Shown: positions 34,439-48,088 of the stretch, in pieces
Position numbering within the stretch: the stretch's first letter is position 1
Layout: the number at the start of each line of letters is the position of its first letter
Position numbers and translations under genes: made by a program
The notes under the pieces: model-generated
The model's database searches: none
The model's input: only the letters and a program-made list of their open reading frames with translations
Told to the model about the DNA's origin: nothing
Source of the DNA: Alviniconcha marisindica
Lineage: Eukaryota > Mollusca > Gastropoda > Provannidae
Assembly (NCBI GenBank): GCA_018857735.1
Contig: JABMCL010000348.1
Span: forward strand, 694,501-758,500
DNA length: 64,000 nucleotides
Reading direction: 5' to 3'

Positions 34439-35462
34439 CCGTATTTTGTGTCATTTCTCAGTATTGACAGCACTGAAACACACAAACGGTTAAAAAGAAT
34501 GCAGATTTAAATAGTACAGCACAAACCGTGTGCAAGTTTTGGGAGCAGCTCTCTTTCCAAGCAACAGACTGACAGGTAAACAGTCAGTGAAGATTGTGAA
34601 CTTGCCCTGTTTCAGTTATTGGTGCTGGAGCTTTGGAAAATGATAAGGATAAAACAGGATAAGTACAAGTAGGCAGTTTTCATTTATTCATCATTTACCA
34701 TCAATCCGTCGCTTTGAAAGAGGGATTTACCCTGAAAATTTGCACACATTTTGTGTTGTCCTATAATTTAAAAAAAAAGACCAGAATTCTTTTGAACCTT
34801 TTGTGTTTGGATCTTGTTTTAGAATGCTAGCAGTCTACTTTGTTTAATTTTTTTTATTGACAAACTTCACTTAGGGTCCCTTTTGTGCCGTCATGAGAGG
34901 GAAGGTTTGGCACATTATAATTATGATCAGGAGGTGAAGAAGAGAAAAGGGGTCCTCCATTCGGAAGTGGTGATTATTGTTTCTGCGACGCTCTTTTCCC
35001 ATCCCCCCTTTTTTCTTAATAACCCTGCGTTTGTTTACACATTATGGTAGCTTGCTGCCGCCATGTGAGAATACTGATTTTGGAGTTCAAGGAAACCACA
35101 TGCAAACAGTTCCGTATTGTGCAATGTCAGTGCAAATGGGTTTTGGGGAAAGACTGGAAGTAGAAATATATGATGTGATTGCTAATATATAACGGTGATT
35201 TTAAATATTTTGTTACGAGCTGGCTTTCGTCTTGTGCGCATGATGCTTTGTTGGGTAAAGTTTGGTCCGTTTGCTTGCGCTTCAGAATCCTTTGAATTGT
35301 AATCAATAGGAGATGTGTTTGTTTTTTATTCGGTATTGTTCAGTTCCTTTGTCAACGTTTGCATTGTCTGAAGTATTAACCTGTAAATAGTCACACGTCT
35401 CCCTCTCCTGTCACCGATTATAATCAAAGAGCGTGTAGTATCAAATTTCTGTGTGAAGTTTG

Positions 35463-35476
35463 CACACACACACACA

Positions 35477-35517
<41 letters not shown>
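35463..35517. repeat. (CA)n microsatellite
   Basis: About 27 CA units with one CACCAC interruption. Confidence 0.95.
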
Positions 35518-35518
<1 letters not shown>

Positions 35519-36259
35519 TGTAAGTGAGTGTAAATGAATCGTGTGTGGTTACTAACACTGAATTCTTGCCCATCTGTTCAGAAAACTGGCCAAAAATATA
35601 CCTAAACCGATACCGTTTTATTGTCTCCACCCCTCCCCCTCCTCCAGAACACACACTCACACACATACACCCGTGTACCGTAAGCATTGCATTTTCACCA
35701 GAAGTGTACGCACTCCCCCAGAATGTTTTCATCTGCATTTGAGTCTCCTTTCTTGGATTTCAGCCATTTTTGTGTGTGTTGAAACTGTATTGCATAAAGA
35801 AGAAGAAAAGCTTTTGATTTTGTTATCCTCATTTTCTTGTCTAAGCTTTTTATCTCCTGTGCAGCTGCCCAGTATTCTTTGCACACTATGTATGCAAAGC
35901 AGTTCAGTTTCTTTACACAGATTCTCGTTGATTTTACTCTTATAATTTTGTTTTTATAATTTTATCTCTCAGTTCTCCAGAATGCAAACGGGGGAAGAGA
36001 AAAGAAGAAGAAGAAGAAGAAAAAAGGAAGTTATTCCCAGCACTCCCTTTAAATTTCAGTTTTTCATTCTGAACATCCACACATTCTGAACCCTCCACCC
36101 CCTCCACCTTCCATCCCTCCCTGTGAAACCACTAATCCCAACATTTTCTTTTCTATATGAATACATGTCATGTCGTCATGGGCTGCCCAGCAAAATTGTA
36201 CTACTGGTACATTGTCGATGCAATGTATGCCATTGTGTATTTGTACTTTAATCATTCAT

Positions 36260-36265
36260 AATAAA
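36260..36265 (+). terminator. candidate polyadenylation signal (AATAAA)
   Basis: AATAAA is followed about 25-50 bases later by a GT-rich stretch (gtgtgtgtacaatgcgtgtg), the usual order for animal 3' ends. It is the best plus-strand candidate I noticed downstream of the Ena stop, though it lies 10 kb away. Another gene or an earlier weak signal could be the real end. Confidence 0.4.
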
Positions 36266-36534
36266 ATCTGTGTATTAGAGAATGTGTGTGTACAATGCGT
36301 GTGTGTGTGTCGGTGGGGCGGAGGGGGGGTCTGCATGTATATGTAGGGGCATTGCTGTGTGCACATACTTGTGGTGGGGGGTATGGCCGAGTCAGAAATA
36401 TTTCCTCGTTTGCCGAGACGGCAGAGCTATCGGAAGTTAAGTTCTCTCTTTAAATCTGGAGTAGGTCAGAACATGAGTATATGCCTTGCATGCTTCATCT
36501 GCTGCCTCAAATACCTGCCCTTGGGGGGGGGGGG

Positions 36535-37262
36535 GAGGCTGTGTGTGTGATGTCAGCATGCGTCATGCTACTGTAGGGGTTGGGGGGTCTGTGTGTGTGA
36601 TGTCAGCATATGTCATGCTACTGTAGGGGTTGGGGGGTCTGTGTGATGTCAGTGTAGGTCATGCTACTGTAGGAGTTGGGGGGTCTGTGTGTGTGATGTC
36701 AGTGTAGGTCATGCTACTGTAGGAGTTGGGGGGTCTGTGTGTGTGATGTCAGTGTAGGTCATGCTACTGTAGGAGTTGGGGGGTCTGTGTGTGTGATGTC
36801 AGTGTAGGTCATGCTACTGTAGGAGTTGGGGGGTCTGTGTGTGTGTCAGTGTAGGTCATGCTACTGTAGGAGTTGGGGGGGGTGGGGGGGGGTGTCTGTG
36901 TGTGTCATGCTACTGTAGGGGTTGGGGGGTCTGTGTGATGCCATGCTGCTGTAGGGGTTGAGGGGTCTGTGCAATGTCAGTGTAGGTCACGCTACTGTAG
37001 GGGTTGAGGGGTCTGTGTGTGTGTGACGTCATGCTACTGTAGGGGTTGGGGGGTCTGTGTGTATGACGTTATGCTACTGTAGGGGTTAGGGGGTCTGTGT
37101 GTGTGATGTCATGCTACTGTAGGGGGTCTGTGTGTGTGACGTCATGCTACTATAGGAGTTGGGGGGGTCTGTGTGTGTGATGTCGTGTCAGTGTATGTCA
37201 TGCTACTGTAGGGGTTGGGGTGGTCTGTGTGATGTCAGTGTGTCATGCTACAGGGGTTGTGG
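36535..37262. repeat. G/T-rich minisatellite, ~45-60 bp unit, >12 copies
   Basis: tctgtgtgtgtgatgtcagt, gtaggtcatgctactgtagg, ggttggggggtc. Unit length varies mostly by the GT run and by loss of the agtgtaggtc block. Confidence 0.92.
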
Positions 37263-38159
37263 GCAGTGATGAATTTGTGCATACTCTACACAGAAACAAG
37301 AAAATAAAAATGTAACAAAGAAAGAAAAAGAAAAAAAGGAATCATAAAAGAATGACGGTCTTGTATCAGGTATGTCAGAAGTAAAAACACTGACATTCAC
37401 ACAAGCAGATATAAAAGACGGAAATTGATCACCTTTTTCTCATTCTTTAGAACATGCAGTTGTCATTACAGTTGTTTTTTTTTAATCCTTTTTTTTTTTT
37501 TTGGAGAACATTTCATAAGTATTGAGAAACATGGTTGTTAAAATACATATTTCTGTACAAAACATGCGTGTTTAAATGAAAAATATGAGCAAGCATGCAC
37601 ATTTTTAGCACAACAATACTATTTCACAACTGCATTCTCCTTAACATACAAATGCAAAGAGCAAGAGAGGAACAAAGAACAACTCATCTTGTTATCCGAG
37701 TCAGGCATGCACAGTTTTAACTGATTTATTACAAATTGTGCACACACAAAAAAGTGAAAACGAAACTTCAAAGCATTCAAGTGTCATTTTCCCAGCTTTA
37801 CTGACATCACACACTGAAGCAACAGTTTACGCTTTCCATATGCTTTGACTACAAGAGAGAATACAAAGCAAAATTTTGTGATTTTTACCTCAAAGAAATT
37901 ATTTCTTTAAACTGCAAAGAAATGCTTTTGACGAAATGACAAAACAGTTGAGTACACACTGTCATGGACTGGACAACTTACTGTATCCTTGTAGCTATAG
38001 CATGCTGCCAATTACTCCTTCAAAAGTGAGTTTATACACATGAACGGTCCCCTTTCAATTTGGCTAAATGAATTACTATCACATTCAGCAACAGACAGTC
38101 ACCTACCTTCTGTTCATAACAGGGACACTCACAAACTCAACAATCTTACAGTTACACTG

Positions 38160-38560
38160 AGATTTCACTTGTATGGAAATGGCAATGGTCTGATTGGGGG
38201 AGGGGCGGGGGAATGTTTTTCTTCCTGTAACAGATATTTCTGTATACATGTGCACAAATGTAATTAATTATATGCACTTGTTTTCTACTTGCCCATTAAA
38301 AATAAAATAAAATCAGTTCCCATACAAATGGAATCTCACCTTTTCAAGAAGACTGCAAAAGAGAAATGAAAGAACTGCGCATGGCAATGGTCTAAAAAAA
38401 ATATTTCATGTAATCGGATGACATTTCTGTATCTGTACAAATGGAATTACACACCCTTGCTTCATACCTGCCCATTTATTTATTTTTAATTGCCACTTCC
38501 ACACAAATGGAATCTCGCCTTAAGAAGAAGACTGCGAAAGAGAAAAGGAAGGAATTGCTC
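38160..38560. repeat. local direct duplication, ~180-220 bp
   Basis: gcaatggtctgattggg...atttctgtatacatg...caaatg...tacttgcccatt...cacaaatggaatctc occurs at 38176-38375 and again, diverged, at 38380-38560. The second copy keeps acctgcccatttatt and acaaatggaatctcgcctta. Confidence 0.65.
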
Positions 38561-38878
38561 ATTCACATGGTACTCTGTACAGGCCCGCCTCCCACATGCA
38601 TCACAGAAGTTTTACGTTTCACTTACTTCGCTTTGGCACATTCACACAACAATGACCTTTTATCCCACAGGGGGCTGCAAGATATGCTGTGAGCTGGTTT
38701 GGCCGGGGACAGGGGGGGTGTAATGAAGGCTTTTGGCTGGTTAGCGGACAAACCCAGGGTTCAATCCCTTCCATTTTTTTGGCCCTTTTTATTACCCCTT
38801 TTCCTGCCAGAGAACTGGTGCTGCTGATGCAGTTCTTTAAGAGGAGAGTCTCGCACAGAGAATCAGCCAACCAAAAAC

Positions 38879-39073
38879 ATTCATTTCCTTCAGTCTGGTC
38901 CCTGATAGCTCACAGGATATACCCATCTGATTTTATGACAGGCCCTCCAGGATTGTCAACTTCTTCAGCTTTGCTTATTCATTTCCTTCAGTCTGGTCCC
39001 TGATAGCTCATAGGATATACTCATCAGATTTTACGACAGGCCCTCCAGGATTGTCAACTTCTTCAGCTTTGCT
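38879..39073. repeat. tandem duplication, ~97 bp x2
   Basis: cattcatttccttcagtctg, gtccctgatagctcacagga, aggccctccaggattgtcaa and cttcttcagctttgctt occur twice in a row with about five differences. Confidence 0.9.
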
Positions 39074-40364
39074 TCTCCTGAGGATGTACGTGAAGTCAGA
39101 ATTTGAACAGACTGACAGTCCCGTGACTGACATGTCACAGGCAGAAAGTGAACACTTTGTCAAGGACATTGCAAGGTAACGGAAGGGACAGGGTTAAAGG
39201 AGGTCCCGAGCCAAGACATACGTTGGTCTGAGGACTTTAGAAAATGTGCAAACATCTCCACTTGCAGGCTTCGAATAGTTCTGTCTGTATTTACTATTTA
39301 TCCAACAAAAGTACTTTTTTTGTTAGTTGTTGCTTTGAAACGGAGCAGCTCAAGGTACAGCTGTGTTGGTTTGCTCTTTCCAGGTCTGTTTACACTCAAA
39401 TACAGAGTACATTTTTTTTTTTTTAAATTTTACAGAAAAGTTAAGAGTAGTTTCATTTCTTTTCTGTTTTATTTTTGTTCTCAGTGAAAATAATCTACCA
39501 ATGACTCAAAGGTGGTGAGGGTAGGGGGGGGGGGGGATGAATGGTACACATGGTGTAAACAGCATCCTTCTGTTATTGGACATATATCAGCAGCAAGAAC
39601 CCATAGCAGAACCCCCTTTTAAAGACCACCTTAGAAAGCAAAACTCAGGATGAAGCGGTCTTAAATCCAACAGGGATAGTCATCGCCTGGGTGTTCATTC
39701 ACATGGACACGTGGAAGGAAAAAGGATGGACAATGTTTCTCATCAGGGCAGTCTCAAAATAAACGACATAAAAACCAAACAAGCAAGCCTTCACCAGAGC
39801 TTCTCTCACACAGACAATGTTGATGACAAGGCTGCCAGCAGACATTCGCATCCCATCGCTCCAAGGCTCAGAATGGGGCGTTGGGTCATTTCCCAAAGTT
39901 CCACACTCTACGCTAAGATCACCGAGTGACGACTTTGGCCAAGTTAGGAGAGCCACACACAGACTAAAGACCAGGCAAAAGACGAGGCAAGAAAGGTGGC
40001 TTATTTGCCCAAGAGTCTGAAAACCACAGTAATGTGTATTAATCTATTATACAACATACATGTCAATGTCAATGTCAATATATCAGTGCAAAATTGATGC
40101 CAAATCTTTACCGCTGTTTCTGTGCCCATTACCACAACAGGACTTTAAAATGGGCGTAGGAAGTGACAAATATTATTAGCTGTCTACTTGCTGTACAAAC
40201 TGCTCTTCCATGTCTTTCTTTACCCCAGTTCCACGTCACCCTCAGGAAATGCTAGCGCCTTACACAGGTTTCAATTCAGTTTGTCCGACAGAAAGCCTTA
40301 AATGTGTTGACCGGCTCAGCCATGGTTCATGTCACAAAAGGCATAAAAGTGGAGCACAATTCCC

Positions 40365-40695
40365 ACTTTCATGAACCCCCAACCCCCACCAATCTCTGAT
40401 CATGCGTTCACGAACCCCCAACCCCTTCTAATCTCCAACCGTGCGTTCATGAACTCCCAACCCCTTCGTCTCCGACTATGAGTTCATGAACCACCAACCC
40501 CTTCCAATCTCCAACTGTGAGTTCATGAACCAACAATCCTTCCAATCTCCAACTGCACATCCATGAACCCCCAACCCCTTCCAATCTCCGATTACGAGTT
40601 CATGACCCAACAATCCCTTCCAATCTCCAATTGCACATTCATGATGCCAATCCATTCCAATCTCCGATCGCACATTCACAAACCCCCACCATCCA
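40365..40695. repeat. minisatellite, ~43-bp unit, ~7 copies
   Basis: tcatgaacccccaacccctt followed by ccaatctccaactgtgcgt. It lies in the probable YIF1 3' UTR. Confidence 0.88.
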
Positions 40696-41353
40696 GTCTC
40701 CAGTCAGTCAAAAATCTAGCTTAAAATCAGACAGCATGCAGACACATACTTTGCTGTGGCCTTGCCTTAGCAATGACACAGTGTTTAACAACATTTAAAG
40801 GGGAACTGAACAGATGATGCCAGCTGGCCTGGAAACGTAGAAAATGCATAAATATTTTCATCTGGTTGCTTTATCAGTATCATACAAAAAGAAGTATTCC
40901 TTCGTTTCAAATCTGAGCTCCTCTGGGGGAAACCATGTTGGTTCGCTCTTTACCAATAAAGAGCAGAAAAAGGTTGGCATACAGCAATGCATTCCATACT
41001 TTCACCACACACAGCAGCCCTGTTTATGACATCACCCATACAGACTGCTGGGCACAAAATGGCAACACCCACAGTCATGTTTTCACAATCCTAAAAAACC
41101 CAACTTTTAACAAACAGGGTGAAAAACTGAGTGAAAAACTGCTGTGTGTATATTTAAAAAGAAATCCCCTCCTGTCAACACAGTTTGTGCTGTTCCTTCC
41201 ATTCAGTGCCCCTTTAAATGAAGTCACAAATGCAAGGGCAGCCAAGTGTGACAACTAGAAGTCTGTGGCACAGCCAAAGAGTGAAGCTGTAATGCATAGG
41301 TGACAACGCCTCGTCTCTTCTTGCCCCTAACATCTGGGATGGATGATGGGTGG

Positions 41354-41512
41354 TTAGACCTTGCGTCCAAACATGACATAGGATGTGAGCCACCACATGA
41401 GGATGGGTTGAGACAGGGCGATGGCGACAATGAGGTAAACGCGGCGCTTGGTGCCACGGGTGTAGCTGTCATTGGCTTCATGGGGTAACAGCTTTTGCCT
41501 CAGGGTTCGAAC
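41354..41512 (-). CDS. YIF1: YIF1 coding exon 9 (last span and stop)
   Basis: The acceptor is catacag. The exon reads [20 protein letters not shown], then [32 protein letters not shown] and TAA. The final hydrophobic segment corresponds to the last span of YIF1A. Confidence 0.94.
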   Translation of the reverse strand, partial: VRTLRQKLLPHEANDSYTRGTKRRVYLIVAIALSQPILMWWLTSYVMFGRKV

Positions 41513-44500
41513 CTGTATGAAATGGAAAACTTACTGTTACAGAGGGTGTTAGTGTGTGAGTCAAATTTTCTTGTTTGTGTTGCTTTTTTATTTTCCCTTA
41601 AAAAAAGAAGAAGCTATAATACTTCACTGTCCTGCTGAAAATTCAAGTCACTTTTATTGTGGAAAGCCAGCTGCCACATAGGTGTGCTGCCCCAGGAAGC
41701 TAATCCCTAATGGCAGAATTTACAGACCCTCAGAACAGCAACATTCTCCTGTGCCAGGGGATCTTTAACATGCACATCCATAAATATGTGTAATGTTACA
41801 TCAGATACTGTTGCTATGAATTAGTACCTGAGAATAAAAACTTGTATAAGCCACACTATTCTCCTCCAAAATTCACAGCTTTGAACCACAAAGGCTGGAA
41901 AACACACACTAACCTATTCAAGACACAAAACATGAGTTTCAATGCAGTTGCGATTTTTAGTCATACCTTTTAAAATTGATTTAAAAAAAAGTTTCTAACA
42001 AATTTAAATTATATTTAAAGAAGAAGAATACACCTGCCCCCCCTCCCCCCCCCAACAAAAGACCACCAATAAGAACTGTCAATTTCAGCAGTAGCAGTAC
42101 TTTCCATTCAATGATATGCTTGCATACAAAAGTTGTTGATAAAAGAGGAACAAAACTCATTCCACCCACAGCAACACTGGTGTCATGTGGCCTCTCAGTG
42201 CCATTGCCACTGATGCAGTGTGCCATTAGAGTGTTATGCATGTCCATGAACTTCATGTCAGTAACACCCCCCCCACCCCACCCCTCCAATTCAGGAATGT
42301 TAAGCATGTCCATGAACTTCATGTCACCCCCCCCCCCCCCCCCCCCCACTGCCAGGAAAGTGTTACGCATGTCCATGAACTTCATGTCAGTAACCACCCC
42401 CCACCTGTGCCATGAAAGTGTCACGCATGTCCATGAACTTCATGTCAGTAACACCCCCTCCCATCCTACTCAGTAGGTGGTAAACAGCTAACGTGCACAC
42501 CAAGACCATGTGATTTCAGCTTTCAAGGGATTAATACAAACTTGAACACGGTGTCTAATGACCAAAACACAGAAAGGGTCCAAATTTAAACAAATTAAAT
42601 ACAGGACCACACAGAGCATCACGCACATTTTGGGCATGGTGATGAGTATGCTGCAAAAATGTGCATGCAGTTTTTACACTGTCCTAATAACAAAATTCAA
42701 AATATTCTAGTGTCCTGATCATTTTCTAAAGAAGGCCTACAGGGCAACAACGTTCAAAAGCTGATGACACTAAAACCACATCTCACCAAGAAGAAGGCCA
42801 GGGCAGCACTGAACCACAGCAGAGCGACGTAGTAGCCTGTCCCTTGGAAAGCAAGGCCAGCTAACAAACTGAAGATCATGCTGCAAGACAAACCGGGAAG
42901 GAAACAGTTACTTTTCAGTCCATTATATATACATTCAGTGTATAGAATATCATATTTAGGTTAAAATGTATCATGTGAGCGCTCAGGGCATTGATGAGCG
43001 CATGATACATGTACATTATTATTATTATTATCATTAAGAACATGCTGCAAGACAAACAGGGAAAGAAACAGTCCATCAGCACAGGAACCAGCTAACAAAC
43101 TGAAGATCATGCTGCAAGGACACCAAACCACCAAAAAAGACATATTCACTAGCAAATGATCTTTATCACCAGTAATGCATACATGTACTTGGTGTGTGTG
43201 TTGTGTGTGTGTGTGTGTGTGTGTGCATGTGTGCGTGTGATATATAAAATGAGCATATCCATATACTCTTGGGCTCTTACGAGATGGGGCATTATCAATA
43301 ATCTATTATTATTATTATCATTAATATGGTAATGCTGCTGAAAGGTACTGGCTTACCCCACAAACTTGTAGCCTGTGTAGGCTAGGCAGTCTGTGTAGTT
43401 AAGATTTGAGTTGAGGTTCATGATGTATAAGCTGAGAAGCATTGCCACCAGCTCGATGATGATCCAAACTAAGGCTGTGCTGGCCTGAACTCCAAGCTGC
43501 TCTGGTGTAAACCTGCCACAATCAAGAGTCAGAATAACGTACAGCATACCCACCATCTGGCATCAAATTTTTATCTGTTAATATTACTAGGCCAGTTCTT
43601 CTTTATCTGAAAAGCTGTGGGACAAATAAGTGCAGCCTGAAAAGTAAGTCCAAGCCTGGAGAAATAGAGACAAGCATCATTATTTTCCTTGGATAATGGG
43701 AGGGAGGAGGGTGTTTCAACCCACTAGATTATTTCCCTTGCTGAAATTAGTGAAAATTAATGTGAGGTCAATCAAACCTGTAAGAAGGGAGATAAGCATA
43801 ATTATTTCCCTTGGTCTATATCTAGACTACTGATCAGCTGTCTTTATAAGGCCTTTAAATTTTACAGGAAAAAGAATGAGAACAAACCTGTTTTGTGTAC
43901 CCATCACTACGCCTGCTACAAGTACATACGTCACAAATGCCATAACTGAAAAAAAGGAAGAAAAAATCCAAAGATTTACATTTCCTCCTAAAACAACAAC
44001 ACATACAAGAAAACAGCCATCAATTTACATTTAAAACTTTCAGGAAATGATTTCTTTTCTTTCCAGATCATTAGATGGCAGTTCAGCAGACATTAATTTG
44101 TGCAAGACAATAAAAACAGAAGAACAACATGCAGTAAAAAGAAGTTCACTGGCACTGCACATTTACATGCCAGCATGTCATCAAATGAAAACCACAGATG
44201 GTGAGCTGTATTCTACCAGAGGAGATCAGGTTTACTTACACTTACAGAGCTTCCTTGATCCTAGTAAAAGAAGAGCCCTGGTACCGTATTCTACAATACT
44301 GCCAAAACCATATTTAGCATTACTCACAAAATCTGGTGAAAACAAAGCATATTAAAGCTAAGGTATCATATGCTACAATATTGCCCAAACTGTAGCATTG
44401 CTCATTAAAATCTTGAGAAAACAAAGTGTATTAAGCAAACAAGAGCCCAGGTATCACATTCTACAATACTGCCAAAACTTTATGTAGGATCAAGCATGGA

Positions 44501-47500
44501 AATCTTGTGAAAACAAACTATATTATGTGAGCACATGGACAGCACTGACCGAGCCTGCCGTGACATGCTGTTACCTGGTATATAAAGGTCTGGAGCATTA
44601 ATCTCATATCTGGGAGCGATGGGGTCATCTTGATTGTACTGTATTGACCAGTTCTGAAGCAAAATATTCAAACACACAGGTGGAGTGCACGGAGCTGTAG
44701 TGTTACACTTAAAAAAACATGTAGTGACTAAATGAGCTCCAAAATGTTAAAATTCAATACCCACACACACATACATTCCCCCTGCCCCCCCCCCCCCCCC
44801 CCCCCCCACGCCTCAGAGAGAGACACACACTGATACACTCCCACCCACCCCCAACACACACACCCCTCTTCTCTCTCTCACACACACATCCTTCCCCCTG
44901 GCAGTCTCAAAGATATATCTAAAAGTAAAACTGATGGTATGATCTGAAGAACCACCACACAGTGTTCTTCTACGTAAGTTACACAACCCACATGTTCCTG
45001 AGACCTGCCCCCCCCCCCCCCCCCCCCCCCCAATAAAATAATTTCAAAACAAGAACTGATCATAATCATTTGGAATAATCAACTTACAGTATGTGTGTAG
45101 GGGAAGAAAAGCAGGCCAATCTTTTTCCCAACATATGCTGTGTCAACAGCAAAGTAGTACTTGAGTTTTGATACAGGCACAAACTTCTCCAACTGCAAGA
45201 CAGAAGACAAACGTACAAACAAGGGAGACAGAAAAAAGAAAAGAAAAGAAAAATAACAAGGAAAATGTACTCACCAAAAGAACACAGGACATGGATACAA
45301 AACAATTCAACAAGTAAAATGTCTTCATCAAGAACAGATTAATTCTTCATCAAGAACAGATTATTTAAATTTTATTAATAGTATAACACTGATGAAGAAA
45401 ACAGGCAAACAAACAAAGATAATGAACACCATTAGATTCAGGCTTCATATATACTTTTCGAATCTAAAAAAGCTCATGCACCTCTTCAATGAACAAAGGG
45501 TGTTTTGAGAAGGCTACATGATTATTATTATTATAATACAGTTCCATTAACCCTTTCACTGCCATGATGTCACTTGAAAACAACCAATAAAAGTGCAAAA
45601 CTTGAAATCCTCAGGCCTTTTTGTTTTCTTTTTGGCATTAGCATGTGAAAAGATCTCTATCAAAACATACAGTACTGAAAGTGGAGTTGTTATAAGACTG
45701 GAAAATACACTGTTTGCAGATGTGTGAGTGCACTTTTCAGAACAACAAATTTTACAAGGGTTAATGAGCAAAATTCTGCTGGTGACCAACAGTGATTCAT
45801 GTGATACGCTTCCTTCACATTTTCAGCTATTTTATAACTCACGTAGCCCCGCACTCCTTGTATTGACAAGCACCTTGGAACGTTTGCCAGCACTTGAACC
45901 AAGAGATTCTACAGGCAATTATAATGGTTCCCAACTGCTCTGTCTCACTGAAGGCGGGGTTCTACTGAGGTCTGGTTTCAACCCACGTTTTTGTTGACGT
46001 ATTCCTTGCCCTGGTCTGCCAGCGTGGTGCCGTACTGCATGGCCAGGTTTGCCATGGGGTCGTGGAAAAACTGCTGCCCTGGATACGCGGCTTGCTGTGG
46101 AGGGGGGAAGCCACCGCCGCCTGATGGGTCAAAGCCTGTTGCCGCAGACAGAAAAGCCTGGCTGTACATCAAAGCACCTTTCTCTGTGGGCGATTTCAGG
46201 AGACAAAATATGCACATGAGTAGCACCCCCTCAATCGGTGTAACCAATTACATCAGCCTGTTGCCGCAGACAGAAAAGCCAGGCTGTACATCATATGACA
46301 TATCACCTTTTTCTGTGGGCGATTTCAGGAGATAAAATATGCACATTAGTAGCACCCCCTCAATGGTGTAACCAATTACATCAGCCTGTTGCCACAGACA
46401 GAAAAGCCAGGCTGTACATCATAGCACCTTTCTCTGTGGGCAATTTCAGGAGACAAAATATGCACATGAGTAGTATCCCCTCAATGGTGTAACCAACTAC
46501 ATGAGCCAGTTTGGCCTAGCTGCAAGGCGTTGGGCTGGTGAGCAGAAGGGCCTTGGCTCGATTTCACTTTGGTTCTCCTTTCTCTTCAGAAAAGGTTGTG
46601 GTTTGTGGACACTGTTTTGAGTCTTCTGAGCCATTTTGGTGGTGATAGCGTAGTGATAGGTATTAACTTTTATATATAATTAATCTCCCTCCCCCCCCCC
46701 CCCACCTCCATACCCCTCCCCCCACCCCCCCATTGTCCCCATCCCTAATATGCCTTACAGTTTCTGTGGACATTAAGCACCATGTTTACTTACTTCCTTA
46801 CTCCTTGTATGGAGTTTGACATAATCACACTGATAAGCACGCACCCACCCAGACACTCTGGGACAGATCATCTTACCATACTGTGGCTGTCCATAGTTCA
46901 TGCCAAAGGCCTGTGGCGCTGGTGCTGGCTGATTGTTGCTGGTATCTTCAAACAGCTGTGGTCGTGAGCTGCCCCCTCCTCCTTTCGCCCCTCTCCCGCG
47001 ACGTTTCTGCCCCGCTGAAACAAAAACTGAACTTGGTAACTTTAAAACCAACAGCGCTGTAACACTAACACTAACAGTCAGTACACATGTCCAAAGCTGA
47101 GCATGAACATAACATACTTTAATTAAAGCAAATTTAACAGAAAAAAGAAAGGAAGGAAAAGCAGCTGGGTTAACAACAGGATAAAAAGAAGAGAAAATTG
47201 TTCGATTAAACTTCAAGTCACATTCAACTGAAAACTAGTTAAAGAACTTGCAAGATAAAACATACATCACACAAGTATCTTGTGTAAACTTAGCTCGTGT
47301 CTCAAGGCTAAAAACAACATCACAAGATGCAAATAATAACTACTGAGTAAATTAATACTTTTCAAATACAATTACAAATTACTAATACTGTAACTATTTA
47401 GATAATTACATTACACACGAAATTGCATAATTAATTATCAGTACCAAAACACCATCAGCCATGTACCAAGATTATCTGACTATATTATATAATTATGTAT

Positions 47501-48033
47501 TATATATTATATTACAATATGTTATCCGAAAGACCTGCTTCATGTCATGTTAATACCAGTTATTATTAATAAATATTTTTTATAAAGTAATTTTTGTGTA
47601 GAACTTATACAAAATTGGCTGCAAACTGACTTACATAAGTTACAAGTAGCAAGGAACCTGAAGAAATTAACTGTCTCATAACATCTTTTGTCTCACATTT
47701 GGAACATGCTGATCAACAAAATTAATTAAAAAAATCAATTAAAGGCTTAACAAACAAAAAAAGAAGAAGTCCTGTTGATCTAAATAGATTATAGAACTTC
47801 CAAGAACAAGTACTGTGAGCGACAGTGACACTGACAGTTAGCAAGATCAAATTACAAAAACACCATCAAATAGTTTAGTTCATCTGCTATGTAGTTAGGC
47901 CTCGATCAGCTTATGGTTTGAGTGGTGTGAAGTGAAAGCATACATGTAGTGATATAATACTAAAAACAAAACAAAAAAACTTGTCTTATTATTCTCTAAA
48001 TTCAGTTAATACAAAATCTGTTCCACTTCCAGA

Positions 48034-48088
<55 letters not shown>

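Larger units (their letters stand above)
26084..36265 (+). other. Ena 3' UTR and/or intergenic DNA
   Basis: No coding exon could be supported. The open frames at 28537-28947, 32864-33097 and 33406-34121 have no recognisable product, and the last lies in minisatellites. The stretch contains the repeats listed separately. Whether one transcript runs to the polyadenylation signal at 36260 cannot be told. Confidence 0.5.
37263..41353 (-). other. probable YIF1 3' UTR and intergenic DNA
   Basis: No exon is seen on either strand. The stretch follows the YIF1 stop on the minus strand. Minus-strand AATAAA-type signals (TTTATT on the plus strand) occur near 38475, 38785, 39466 and 37722, and I could not choose between them. 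It contains two local duplications and a minisatellite. Confidence 0.45.

Noticed and set aside
46136..46199. Upstream acceptor (tgtacag) for YIF1 exon 3, giving an extended SQAFLSAAT start
   Set aside because: Phase does not match the exon 2 donor; the acceptor at 46136-46137 does and restores the family sequence.
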